DNA from: Phytoseiulus persimilis
Taxonomy: Eukaryota; Arthropoda; Arachnida; Mesostigmata; Phytoseiidae
Reading direction: 5' to 3'
Length of the DNA: 64,000 bases
Assembly: GCA_037576195.1 (NCBI GenBank)
Contig: CM075103.1
Coordinates: 20,088,001 to 20,152,000 of the forward strand
Shown piece by piece: positions 1 to 13,300 of this stretch. Made by a program: the position numbers and the translations under genes. The notes beneath the pieces were generated by a model. That model ran no database searches. It was not told the DNA's origin and saw only the letters and a program-made list of their open reading frames with translations. Positions within the stretch are counted from its first letter, which is position 1. The number at the start of each line of letters is the position of its first letter.

Positions 1-3000
1 GTGTCAATTCGGCGTGTTTTCTTCCTGTACAGCGTGAATTATCCTCCGCCCCCACTCGAGGAGAGTTTGGAAAACTTCAACGTTGCTCCGCTTGCCTGGG
101 GAGGAGCCGCCGCCGCTGGGAGTCTGATGAGCCGAGAGCATTGAATGCTCAGATAGGGGATTCCGCTTCAAAAGTTATTGGCGCGACAGCTGAATGTCAC
201 ATATGCTGGTAGGCCAGCTATTGAACGCTCCTTAACGATGGAAACCATAGCGGTAACCTCAATCGCGATCAAAGGACGGGTTGCGTATCGCGACGCCAAG
301 CGAGAACACAGCAACAACAACAACAACAGAGGCAGCGACCATGTTATTCAAAAATTAATGAATCGATGATATTGAATCAGAACGAGCTGGCTTTGATGGA
401 GCAAGCGCAGATCCCACTCCCCGACGTTCCGAAAGTTACTCAGGGACCAGCGTGGATTTTCCTTCTTCCCTGAATTTCGTTCCGGTGAACCGGAATCCAG
501 CGAGTTGGAATTTGCATGAACGCGGCCAGATTCCCCCGCGACTCGGCAGAATTGATGTCGTTGCCGCTGGGTAGGCGCTCCGATGCATGACATGGCTCTG
601 CATGTCCAACACGGCGTGGCGGCAGAAACACATTCAGACACGATGATGCAGTTAACTACATCGTAGCTCATGTCCGTCTATTTGCCTCGCTGGCTGGCTG
701 ACTGACTGACTGCCATGTCTGACAATTAGCAGCAGAGCGCACATCAATAATGTGACCGTCGCTATAGCCTTTCACATCTCCCTCCGCATCGATTTTCGGG
801 ACGGCCTCCACAATCGAATTTCACGAGGTGATTCTACGAAACAAACGCTCCAGAATGATTGGAGCAAAGCTAAGTCGTCGAGTGAGGCCTTCCCGACCAT
901 TGGGGAGTGTGATTCGTCCGTGGGTTCGTACGGAAGGAGGGCTCATTCGGACCCCAACCTCCTGCAGAGTGCCCGTCTCCTGGAAGAGGCTTGTCAATTG
1001 GATAGAATACGGTACACGGTGCGACCACGATTTCGTGAGAACCGTGTCTCTGAAACCATGAGAGTCCATGGATATTCTATGGTATAGAGTCGTCATCCGT
1101 TAGAGAAACAGTCATGAGCTCCCCAATGGTGTTGTGCTCCACAGACGCTAAAAAGCTCAACGATGGGACTCCTCGCTCTGAGCGCCCATCAACCACTGGA
1201 TTCCGCTCGGAGAACACGCCGTTTTGAGGCGCCGTGAGTTTCCGATAGAAAAAGACTTGTTTCCGTGCTGCCCGAACCTACGTGAAGAGGAGGGCTTTGA
1301 GAATTCGTGTTTCACATGACAGTTCTAGATATCTCAAGAACATCTGTTATGTTCCGGTCGGAGAGCTACTAAGTCAATGAAACGACCGCGCCGAATCAGC
1401 CGAAAGCATCTATAAATTTCCCAAGTCCGGTCTCTTGCACTCTCTCATTCTCCCTCCTATGGACTCCACCGACGCTCATCCCGATGTTTTTTTTCCTTGA
1501 AAGAAATGGCATTTGTTCCCATCCGCACGCTGCCGCGCGATCTCGTCTCCCACTCTGGGACACCTTCATGATCCCTCGGTCGTAAAGCAACATGAGTGCA
1601 ACATCCTCCGCTCCTTGTCTCCGTTTCGATGTTTTTTGGAGCTGGTGAACTATCGATAACGAAAATTCGTTCCCGATCTGTCCTCGCAGTTGTTGTTCGA
1701 TGCGGCTGTGGGTCCCTCCAGGGGGGACTACGGTCAGGTTTCTGGGGAAAGCCCACCTTAATTAGCAGATCTGTCAACCGATGCAAGTTGCGACGATGCG
1801 CTTTCCGGACAATTTCATGCTTCGCCTTCCCCTGCCCCTCGTCCGTTCCTTGACACTAAACTGCCCTCATGTGTGGATACACCGGACACAGCCCGACAAA
1901 CGCTGCGTGTTTTCTGCGATTCCGGAATCCCTTGCTCAGCAATCCTAGATACGATCTCGCGATTTCCGATGACACTCAGAGCTCTCATACAGCCACGGTG
2001 TGAAGTTTGCGCCGAACTTTTCGCGCGGCTACACGCGACGCTTCCATGACCGAAACATGAGTCGACTTCACCCAATGGTTCTTGAGTTCGCGTTCGCTAG
2101 CGGATCGGCTGGACCGATTTCACTCATCAAGGACCAGTTGGACGACGTCAAGGTTCCTTTGTGATCGTTCGTTGTCATGGAGCCAGTACTTCCTGGCACA
2201 CGGTTCACGCGGTACTTTTACGCGGCACTCGACGCAATGCTCCATTTGCATCGTTCGATAGCTTTCGCCCATCGCTGATTCCCAGGGAACTTCGAATCGA
2301 CGAAATTCAGATTCCGCGAGAATCGGCAGAACGCATCCTCTTTCCAGGGCCACGATGAGATGGCTTACCAGGGAGGAAAGAGGAATGAGCGAGAGAAAAC
2401 CTTTTCTGGTCAGGACGGCTCCGACGAGCGAGACGGAGCCGCTCTGAACTGAAGCACACAGTCCGCAGCACCTTAAGGTCCACAAAGAACACTCACACAC
2501 ATAAAACAGCCTGTCTGTTGGACGACCCGCAGGCACTCGGAGCAAGCGCTGTGGTTGCTCCAGCGTGTGTAGGCCGCCTGATCGTTCGTCCGGCCGCTCT
2601 GTTCAGAGAGCCTTATCGGAGATCGACAGAGCCACAGGGCCCCGACGGGAACTGTGCGTAGCCAAGCAACTATCAGATAGTCGCTACAAATGATAAAAAC
2701 CGAAGATAACTTGCGCTTGGCCGACGAGGCCAACGTGGCCGACCGCGGGTACAACGCTCGCAGCCACCGATCGAGCACCGCCAGCCTACGAGCCTCGACA
2801 GGACGGTCTCTGCTGAAATCTATGCGGCAACGACCAACGCTGAACAATGGAACTTCATCTCTCAGATAAGATAAGATCCACTGGTGGCGGCCACGAACGA
2901 TAAAATAAATGAACGAATGAATGGATGGACCGAGAACTTAATCATTGCATTAGACTCCACCGCGCATACGTGTGCGCAGTTCATCGCGAAATCACGCTCA

Positions 3001-6000
3001 GCAGTGAGAGCGCTTTCGCGAAAATCAAAGCCGGGCCCGAATTTCGGACGATCAACACCGAGTACGTATTCGACGATAATATTGCTCCCGAGGATTCGCC
3101 AGAGCTGGGACACAAACGCTAACAGTGCTCCCCTGATCGCGCGAACCGAGCTCGCGCTACGTCGGCTTGGAGCAGTTAGCTCTGTTTTCCGAATCCCACA
3201 AGAACTCGAAGGATTCTGATTTTTGTTCGGGAATCGACACGCCCGGAGTCGTGGCTTCTCGATGAATCTTTCCGACGGATGAGCACTGCCGTGAGCTCGG
3301 TCGGAAATCCGATCGAATCGGTGGACTGCTCGGAGTCGGAGCGAGCAGAGCAAATGATCGATCAAACTGATAAAGTTTCCGACGATACCACTCGTGATAA
3401 TTATAGCCGGTCGCAAACGTCGTTGTTGTTGAGCTGCTGTTTACACGCCACGTAGCCAAGAGGGAAGTTCTAATGAACAAGCAAGCTCTGTCAAACGTGG
3501 TCGGGGAGAAGAAAGGGGGGGGGGAGGGGTTATTCCGACAGGGGTTCGGGCCCTCGAGAAGATAACTTCGTCGTCTTTTGTTCAATGTGATGCAAACGTG
3601 ATGCGAAAGTGTTCTATTTTCCTGACATCCTGTCACTGGCACTCCTCACTGACGGAGTCGCCATCTGTTCCGGCAAAATTATTGACATGAGATTGAATAA
3701 TTGAATTAATAGAAACTAGGTACTTTGTTTGTCCTTCTGGCAGGGGACGTGCTGAATCACCAGGAATAATTTCTGCTGCCGGCTCGCCTGAAGCGGATAT
3801 TTTTCGACGACAGCGGGTCCGATCATCAACGACTTGGGAGCGATGACTACTGGCGGCATGTCATGAATCCATTACGTTCGACAGAGTCGCGAAAATCTGA
3901 CCACTGTATCATGATTGACTGATGTGACGGAAGCCCGACGAATAAAGTGCCCTCGACAACGAGGCTATTACCACACTCCGGTACAAGTCCGAAGTTGAAG
4001 CAGCCCTGCTCTTGTTCGAGACTATGTGGAGGAATTGGAAAGCGTTGAGCGTGGGATAAACAGACCGAATGTCTTTCCAGAATAGCGTCCTTCGTCGCCG
4101 ACGATGCTGTCGTGACGTACCGCGCCGAAGATTTTCATGGACAGATCCGTATCGTCTTTGACTTCGTTCAGATAAACCCATTGTTGGCGTCCTTATCAAA
4201 TCCAACTTTCCGCTCAATGGTTCAGCATGACTTTCTCGGTCACCCGGTGACTCACCGCTCCATCTGTTCCAACAACTCAACTGCGACTCCTGTCTGGGCT
4301 CAGCTACTCCGTGGAGCATCCCCTACATTCTCGCGATACTCTGTCCGGGTTCTCATACACGGTGCTCCACTTTTCCCAGGGGAGACACATTCCGGAGTTC
4401 TCGCAATTCATCACTCGATCAGCTCATCCTCCGACAGGGTCCTTTACGTAGGTTGGGATTTCCCCCAGTTAATCCGCACCGATTGCGCGGTGCTTCCAGA
4501 TCCCGTCGATCCGGCGTCGATCCATCCGTTCACCAAACAACCGTCGATTCATCCACCAGTCAAATAATCATGCAGCGCATCGCCGATGCATCCATTCGTT
4601 GACCTGCCCGTCTGCTGAGCACTTCACCCGTCATCCCTCCCATCGATGAACTCATGAATGATGGATTCGTTCCGAAATCCTCAGATGACCATCGACGCGG
4701 TCCCCTCCCGCGTCCCGCTCGCATGTTGATTATCGCACTCGGAACTCATACCTTGATTCTCGACTCGTCCCTTAGAGACCCCTGGTTCCCGTCAGCCGGG
4801 ACCAGCGCGATTCTATTGTCAATTGTCTCGCTCAGGCAAGTGCTCGTCAGCGCTCCGAGCCCCTCATACCTCCACTCACACGAACACATCGTCTCAAGAG
4901 CATGAAGTTGTCGCCGGAGCTGCCTCCGGTGGCGACACTTCGTGTTCGCCTTATCTCTCATGGCTATCCTAATGAGCCCGATCACATGCTGTCTCGTTCT
5001 CCGTCGATTACACGCACTGAGCTTTCTTCGCAGCTAGTTCTACCCATTTCGTGCTTCTCGCTTCAGAAATGTTGGCTCATAGGCTGCAATTAGACACAAG
5101 CTTACAGATGTCCCCCAGAAATCCGAGCTGGCCTCTCTCACACGGCATGTACCTGAACATGCCCTGTCCAGGTCCGCATCACTGACGCGGCCTGTACGTT
5201 CGTTAGAACCGTTTTCCGCCAGTATCGAACGTCGCAGAGTCGCTCTGTCGAGTTTTATTGATGGAGAAAACTGAACCGAGAATGACAAGTTAGGGAACAT
5301 GTGAAGCTCCGGGAAATTCGATTGCGATCTTCCGAAATTCGGAGGAGATCCCGTCGAGGACATTGATTTTCCGAGTCGCTCAGGGTGGCCGAATCGGAGA
5401 GAGAACACTTTTAGGAGCGAAATCCGAGCGTGTCTCACAAACCGACGAAAGGAAAATGACGTCCCCTCTCCATTTCCGTCAGGCTAGGAGGATTGCCGTC
5501 TTGACGTCACTCGGAACGTACAGCAGCGATTGTCCGTAAAATTGAAGATATTCCGTCCGTCATTTTCCTCATGCTCTTCTGATTACCATTGGATCAGACG
5601 TCTTAGTTACGGATGCTCTCCGTTCAGAACAGGTTTCTGGAAATATGATGAGAATCCGGTCATAACCGCCGGCCAGTGTCATTTTAGTTTCAGCTGGAAA
5701 CTCTTGATCCGTGTTAGTGGAGCACAGCTATCGGAGAGCTGTGCTTTTGAAACATTTGAGGTCGACCAAGCCCTGCATTGGACAGCTCCGACCGCTGCAA
5801 TGTGTTCGGCGACAGGGTCAAGCCAAGTCTGGTACAGTATCGGAAACGAGTCACGCGTCTACGTCATGAAACGAAGCTTCCGTGTCCTGATCAGCGTGGC
5901 GATTCCATGCACTCGAACTCAGGGTCTCGCTGGAAACGAGCCGTGACTCTCTTCCTCCCAAGCTGAGCATTGCACATGCTATTCGTCCTAACGATATTGT

Positions 6001-8760
6001 CGTCACTGATGACGCGCTTTCGTTGAGGCGGACCTCGAATCCAACATCGGGGACGTTCTCTTCGTTTGGGCGTCTCTCCCTTGAAGGGTTAATGCCCTTT
6101 GATGTGCTAACGCGTTTACGTCTACGGAATTCTCCATACTCGTTCTTCTTCCAGCCATAAAGTGAACAGGCGCGCGAACACGGCGAGGGAGAGCGAGCAG
6201 ACCGGCTGACAAAGGCTTCGGGAACACGCCGCTTGATTCGATTATGAAATAATTAAGTAATTTAGCGGCAGACGCCCAATTACGAAGTTTTCTGAGAGCG
6301 CTGCGGAAAAGTGAGAGATTCGGGAGACCCTGCATCCACCGATCCGCCGTTTTCGGCACGCGCGCTTCAATATCCTCCCGAATCGTCGCGCAGAATCGGA
6401 TTACAAGTCTTATCAATCCGACAAACATAAACACTCGATTTTCCGGCCGGTGACAGCTCTGAATTGGCGACGGTGAGAGCGGAAACACAAAAAAGAAGTG
6501 ATAAAGTCGGTCTATCGTTAAGCCACTGTTCGAACGCTAATGACTGCGAAAACGGGGATCAAGAATTGTATGATTGATCGAGCAGGGTACGCGAGGGAAA
6601 TCTAAATTCCGTGGAACAACCTCTGGAAAGACAGACAAACAGTTGAATCGGCATCGGTAGTGATTAATGGATACATCATCCATCAATCCGTCCATGTGCG
6701 GTGGTTTGTGAGTAGTGCGTGAACACTGCTGTTGACTCGCTGCGTCGGCAACGATAATCGCGAAGCCAGGATCAGATTGTGTCTCGCGGAAAACGCGGAG
6801 TACGGAGAGATCCGTAGTTCCCTCCAGCATGTTTCTGATCTGTGTTCTACAGTCAACAAAGTTCAAATTTCTGCGCTACACCCACGCATCACCCACGTAT
6901 CCGTGATGAAAAAGACGTATTTCGCGGTCGGCATCGCACTTCTGAAGATGAATGGGAAATTCGACTGAATTCGAGCTCGAGACGTCGGCTCACGGAATAT
7001 GAATTTGCGGTGTTGAGAAATGGGAAACAATGAGCATTATTCCATATACCACTCGCAACCGATGTTTTCCAGCTCCGAAAATATTGCGTGCTGTGCTAGT
7101 GCAACTGCGAGTGGTTTCGGAATCGGAGAGGAACATGTTTTGGTTCGGTTTCGCAGCATCGGGATCGTTTGGACTGATTCCTGACAGGAATAAATTAAAC
7201 TCGGAGAGGAAGCTCGATTGACTACACGACGTCGCTATCCTCAATTCGCTCAGCCAGCACCTAGTCGTCGACGATTCACGCGCGATGACGTCTCCGTAGG
7301 ACGCTTCTCTCCCTCATCTGTCAAGAGAACCGTCCACAGTCCCACCTCTTTTCGGAAACACTTCAAGGAACGGCCTTCTTCTTCTCCCGACACACTTAGA
7401 CCAGAATTTCCTCTTGAGCGTCCAGAGGAGATCTGACCTTGATTTGTTATCGATCAGGCGGGGCAATCATCCGATGCGCCGAATAGTTTTACTTCGCGTA
7501 AGTTGCGATTGGACTCAGTCGTGAAGCTCGCACAGGATAACTACAATCGATGACTAGTTAACGGAGGTTTTTCGAGTGATGGATGGATGACTCTCCTCGC
7601 AAGATTGCACGACCGTTGACGGTCGAAAAACACCCTGGGCTCGGGATAGTTGATTGAGGAAGCAATGGATGAAAGGATCGACGAGAGAGCGAAAGGATTC
7701 ACCCCGCTGTGGATCGATCGACGCGCGATTCGACCCCGCCAGGAAAGGATGGGATATGGCGCCGGCTGAAGACTTGATGGGGACTCCACTAATTGCAGAG
7801 CTTGATGAGCGATTCTTCCTATGGTAGGTTCTCGATGCCAATGTAGCGTTTTTCGGGGAGTCACAACCCACCGTGCGGATCCCGAAAGCCTTGGTTCCGT
7901 ATGGGCTCGGCTTTGGGAGCACCGCCGTGCGTCCTGCAGCCCGGGCATCGCCAAGACCGCCGGTTTCCGAATCAAGTTCGCCAAAATCTCACTAAACAGA
8001 GAAGTGAAATGGCGGATCGACGACGACAGCGTCTCAATCATCCATAATAAGAGCATTGATTAATGAATTGAGGATAAAATAACACGGTCGGCTCGAAAAC
8101 GTGGAAGGATGATCAGAAGGTTTCAGCGTAGAAATCGCGGTCCTGCGTCGATTGAAATCTCAATCAAGCGTGCAATCAAGCGTGAAGACTGACCCGGGCC
8201 GTATATAGCGACGCTCGTTTGCGTACTTCGAGCAGCAGGAGCGCTTATCTTCAGTCCGTTCCCAATGATTCCGTATATCTGCGGATCTTCTCCGATGTTG
8301 CGCATGTAGATTGTATTTCAGACCTCGACCGAATCATCCCCGCGGGTTCCCCCATACCCCCAACGTTTACGGGCCATAACGAACTGAATACGAAAGTCGA
8401 CGGACGGATGAACTCGTGGAGCAAATTGTCAAGAGAACATCTTGCTCAAGGTGAGCGGCGAGTTCGGCGTTTTGAAATTCCGAGGCCACGTTCGCTGGAA
8501 ATTCTCCCCGTCTGGCTCGGATGGCCACAAATTCCGCTTCATGGAAAGCCCAAGTCGGGAACGCCGTCCTCGAGCCTCGCGAGCCCGATCAACAGAAGTC
8601 AGTTTTCGTCATTAAATCGCGGCATCGTCGAACTGATGATAAATTAGGGTGCTCGGCTCCTCACTCAATAGTTAAGCGGACGATGTAAAACAATAATGAG
8701 GTTCGATTATATGACGTCGATGAACGACGGGGACTGATACTGCGGTCCCCATTTATGGAA
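1..8760. other. non-coding or unannotatable stretch
   Basis: I see no exon that matches a known protein on either strand. Open frames are all under about 190 codons, mostly lack an ATG at the 5' end, and have no convincing splice-phase partners. The stretch holds short simple repeats: CAA units near 311-329, GACT units near 700-712 and a run of ten G near 3515-3524. Intergenic or deep-intronic sequence is the simplest reading. A lineage-specific gene made of very small exons could be missed here. Confidence 0.5.
311..329. repeat. CAA trinucleotide microsatellite
   Basis: About six tandem CAA units after a leading G. It is a simple sequence repeat with no coding context that I can see. Confidence 0.8.
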
Positions 8761-10300
8761 TCATTCACTGTCGAGGGTGCTGGGTACGATCCTGGATACC
8801 GAATCGAAGAGCAAAATTGAGAACGTCAAACAACGCTTATGCGCCTTCGTCCCTCCGGGCGGTTGGGCGAGAAAACATGAGCGAGCGAGCGAGCGAGAAA
8901 CAGACAGAGAGTTGGTGTGTATCGATCGGTGTTTCGTTTGTGGTGCTGTTGTGATAAGAGGCCCAGCGAGCCGGGCAGCTCGCTAGCAAGCAACTCGGGG
9001 TGTGGTTGGTGACTGCGTTCATCTACCAGCGAGTTGTTCCGCCGCCGCAACCGTGATCGCTCTCGCCGCCGTAGACGCAGTCGATGTCAGTGCGAAGAAG
9101 GGAAGAAGTCAGCCTCGTCCTAACGGTTCGGAACAAGCTCAGAATTCGAGACGAAAACAAGTTGAACCGTCTCGTGATCAGAAATTATCAATTGCTGAGC
9201 AATCAGTGATGTCTACAGAAGTAATGAGGGATCCAATAGCTGCGTCGATCGACTCATCAAGCGGATCGGTCATCGATGAGGACCCCCGCGGCGAAACCAG
9301 ATCCCCCACAAACTTTATCGTTCACTCGCCACGCTGATAAGATCCCCGAACAGGTCAAACAACAGCTGATCAGTGAACGAAACGCTTCCACTACCAGGTG
9401 TGAGCTGCGATCGACTGATAACACTCCAATTTATCAGCTGCGCGGGGACCAACTAACTACTCAGCGAACAACCGCAGAAAATCACAGCGAACCGCGAAAA
9501 ATCGCACGGAACGGCGGAAACCTCAAGGCGGATCAAGGGGAATACCGCCGCGGAACCGACGTCGTTCCTTCTTGGTAAACTCGAGGAACTCTGCGGGACA
9601 CGAGACCACTGACCACACGAGTTTTGTTTGAAAAGGACTCGAATTTCTCCGATTACCCTCCTTCCCTCTCTCTGACCGCAGACGAGCGCTCCCGCTACTC
9701 CGTCACTGATGAATCGTTTTTGGTGAAGAAGTGGTGTGTTTCCAAGGAGTCGAACGCGAGATTCGTTTCGCTTGTTCCCACTCGGTATCAGCATCGGGCA
9801 TTCCGTGATCGTTTTTGAGAATAGCAACGAGAGAATTCCTTATCGGATCGGTGTTCGACAAATTCAAATTTCGGAGCCGTGAATCGAACGACTGTCAAGC
9901 ACTTGTGGTTGACGGCTTTCCATGCGAAATGGTTCTACCGAAATTTTCGATCGGCTCCAACTCGGACTCGTTCAACGACTTGCTGCTTTGATGAACGCAG
10001 TTCGCCTCTTTGCGACGAAGCCAGGCGAAATCGGTACACTCCCGACAAGATCGCTTCTCGGAGGATTTCCGTCCCCCGCTCGATTCCATTCTGTCCCGCT
10101 TTTCGTCGGTACACATTGCACTCCCATCGACGGTCCCTTCGGGGGAACTCGAACCGGACAGAAAACATTTCGGCAATATTTCCAGCTGAGCGCTGGTGCT
10201 GCTGAAACCTATCTTGAGCCTGAACGTCATCTTCATGATCGCGGATGCTAAGTGATGCATGAATTACTGGAAGCTTCGACAGTCGGCTCCGAAATCAAGA
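8761..10300. other. no recognised gene; GAGC repeat and promoter-like purine/GC-rich sequence
   Basis: This stretch begins with a GAGC microsatellite and continues into GC-rich sequence (8930-9110) that looks like a 5' UTR or promoter. A weak open frame from 9002 to 9337 (+) and others near 9.9-10.25 kb have no family resemblance. I cannot assign a gene. Confidence 0.4.
8879..8898. repeat. GAGC tetranucleotide microsatellite
   Basis: Four to five tandem GAGC units can be read directly. They are followed by a purine-rich GAGA-like stretch. Confidence 0.8.
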
Positions 10301-13300
10301 AAGCATAGCGAGGCGGAACACATTCGATTTTTGGGGAAACACCACGCCCTCGATCCACACACACTCGCACGTATAAACCGGCAACCGTCAAACCCTTAGA
10401 CAGACACATCGACTCGAAGACGAATCGAATTATTTATCAGGGTCACGAGGCGGGCAAGAAAAACACCGACGAAGAAACCCTCTGCAGAATCAGACGAAAT
10501 CAGAGTAGCTTCGACGGAACTGAATCCGACTCGATCCACTTCTTTGTGTTGGACGCAGCCGTGAGATAGAAGAAGAAGGCGTCATTCGCCAGGGTTTTCA
10601 GTCCGCCAGGATCGTCAGCCAACCAGGTTTCCTTCAGTGTGATGTCGAAGCGGTCCGGCTCGAAGGCCCCATCGGGAGCTTCCTTTTTCTCAGAGCCCTC
10701 ACGACTGCTCGCTCGTCTACCAACCTACCCGCGCAGCCGCCTGCCTACCTACCCCGTGAAGAGCGGTTTCACATTCTGACGAACAGGTACCAGAGAGAAG
10801 CGCTCAGGCTCGAAGTCGTCGCCGATTCAGCTTTCGAAGATGATTTCGTCATGAATTTCGGTCCTTTACCGCTGCTGCTCATCACCGAGCTGGTGAACCG
10901 AACAACAAAACCTCGAAGATGTCGGCCTTCATGCCCAACATCCACGGGAGGGCGCGTCGCTCGAGACCGATGCATAACGTGCTCGAGAAGCATGACGAAC
11001 CGCAAAACGAACAGCGGGACGCATCTCAGAAGTCAGGTGCACCTGGTTTGCGAGATATCGACGTTCTCGTTACGGAGTTCCCGCACCGGTCTCCGAAACA
11101 ACCCTCGAGTGTTTGGATATCATTAGGAGCTCTCCGAACACAGAAGTCCGAAGAGGCTACTCGGAAGAAGAGACTCGCTCCTCGAGAGATAAGAAGCGCG
11201 AGGGACTCAGTGTTTTCGAGATGAGCGAGCTTATCTGTGAGGTTCGCTATTTTCCGAGTCGATTGAAGAGTTATCGAAAGTTCAGGGGGGGGGGGGGGGT
11301 TCGCCGGACCGATGATCCCGGTGGAGCAGGTGCCCCATACTTCGGTTCTCTGAATCGGCGAACGTTCTCATGGATCGGGTTTGTCCTCGTTTCAATTGTT
11401 CCGCGTCCAGATGGGATCACGCTCAAAATTCAGCTCGCGGATCGATACCTTGAGCGAGTTTCGAAGCGGTTGCCCCCTGCATACGTTCCGCGCACATTTT
11501 CATTTTCTGCGAACGCTGCCGCGACCCGGACGAGAACGAAACTCATTGTTCAGGATCTGATGAAGGCGACGAGAAAAAAAAAAAACAGAAGGCCACGTCT
11601 GGTTATATGAGGCGCTTACCGACGCCGCTGTTGTTGCCGTGAGTGGAAATGATATTTTTTCTTCTGGGTTCTGTTGTTATCGGCGCACAGAATTCTCTCC
11701 ACTTATCGCAGCCGCTTATCCTCTCTACCGTTCGCTTGTCCATCATTCCTTCATTGAATGAACAAACCAAGCAAGCTGACGGACAGATGGATGGATGGAA
11801 GCGAATATTTTTGACTTTGACAAGGACATCATCGTCGTCGTCGGAATCATCAGAGACGTCTAGGCACATCGCTTCTACTTCACAAGCAAATTATACACCA
11901 GCGCCGCAGCGACCCGCCGCCGGTTTCGTGAAAGTCCCTGCCTGCTGTTGCTTGTAGTCCACCGCCAAGGTTTAAAACATCGCGATAAGAACAAAATAAT
12001 CATTCACGATGACGACCACAATGTCTGCGGCGCTCTCCCACCCTTCCGCTGTATCGCCGAGTCACAAACAGTCTCCGTCTCGTTTTTCCTTAACAAATCG
12101 ACAGAATGCAGAAACGGATGTTTGGACCGAAAGGGGTGTCGCTAATTGGCTCTGACTCTTTCTTAAAAGATCCTCGACAGACTCCGACGCACGGGAAACT
12201 CCTGCGAGGATCGATGCTCAGGATGCGGTCTCATGATACGCTCGTTGGCAACCGTTGCAAATATCCCACAAGATTCGACATCAATCCGTTCCACGGTAAA
12301 ACGCCCAGCATCAAAGTGGGGTTCTCGATTAGCGCCGTGTCCGTTCAACTGAAGATTCAGATGAATCAACCGACGAACATTCGTTCGAGTGAAAGATTGT
12401 CAATCAAAGCTGGTGCGTGGTGGTACTTCAAGCCCACTACCTCTACCCGAGCATTTGAACGTCATCACCAGAAATCTCGCGGCTCATTCATAACTGAAAG
12501 TCACATAATGTCCGCGGGATATTTCTGATCGGTTGCGATTCGAATAGCTCCGGATGAGTTTCCTCGGTTGCCGAGCTGCAGACAATATCGCGCCGTTTTC
12601 CTGCCGCCACCGACGGCGACGCGTGGTTTAATTGAAAATCCGAGCCGGTCACGACATGTGTCGGAATCGAGTCCAGATTCAAAACAGTGTCCAGGTCTTC
12701 GACACCACAGCGGCTTCGTTGAAGTACGAGGATTTGAGAGGGCGCTCTGCGATCTCTGGAGTCACGCACTCCCGACAGAAGAAGCAAGCCGCCTGCCCGA
12801 AGAGCTGATGGCCGTCATGACGGGTCCAGTATCGAAACAACATGAGCTACAGGGTCCGGGTGAGGGGAAACAACGGCAAACAACGGGCCAAGCGCGATAA
12901 GAGACACGCTTCTGACTCGAACGATGTCACTCATAACGCCGCTTCAACACGAAGACTGTCGGGAACGACGTCTTTTGCGCAACGACCTTCATGGGCAGAA
13001 TCACTGCGGAACTTTCAGCGGGAGTTCTCCGTCGTTTGGAGACGCCGTCGTTCGCACTGCGTGACGTTGCATCCGTTCCCGGCTCAGCCACTGCAGTGCA
13101 CACACGCGCTCGGGTTCGATTCGAGAGCGCTTCCCTGAACGTCACCCTCCGGCTTGGTTCTTCCCAAAATGCACCTTCCCGGTACGATATCATGCGCGGT
13201 GGCTTCTCGTCCCACACCACAAGCCGCGGCACTTCCAGACACGCCCGGGCGTGCCGAGGCCCGTGAGCGTTCCTTTCGAAGAATGGAACAGAAGTGAACT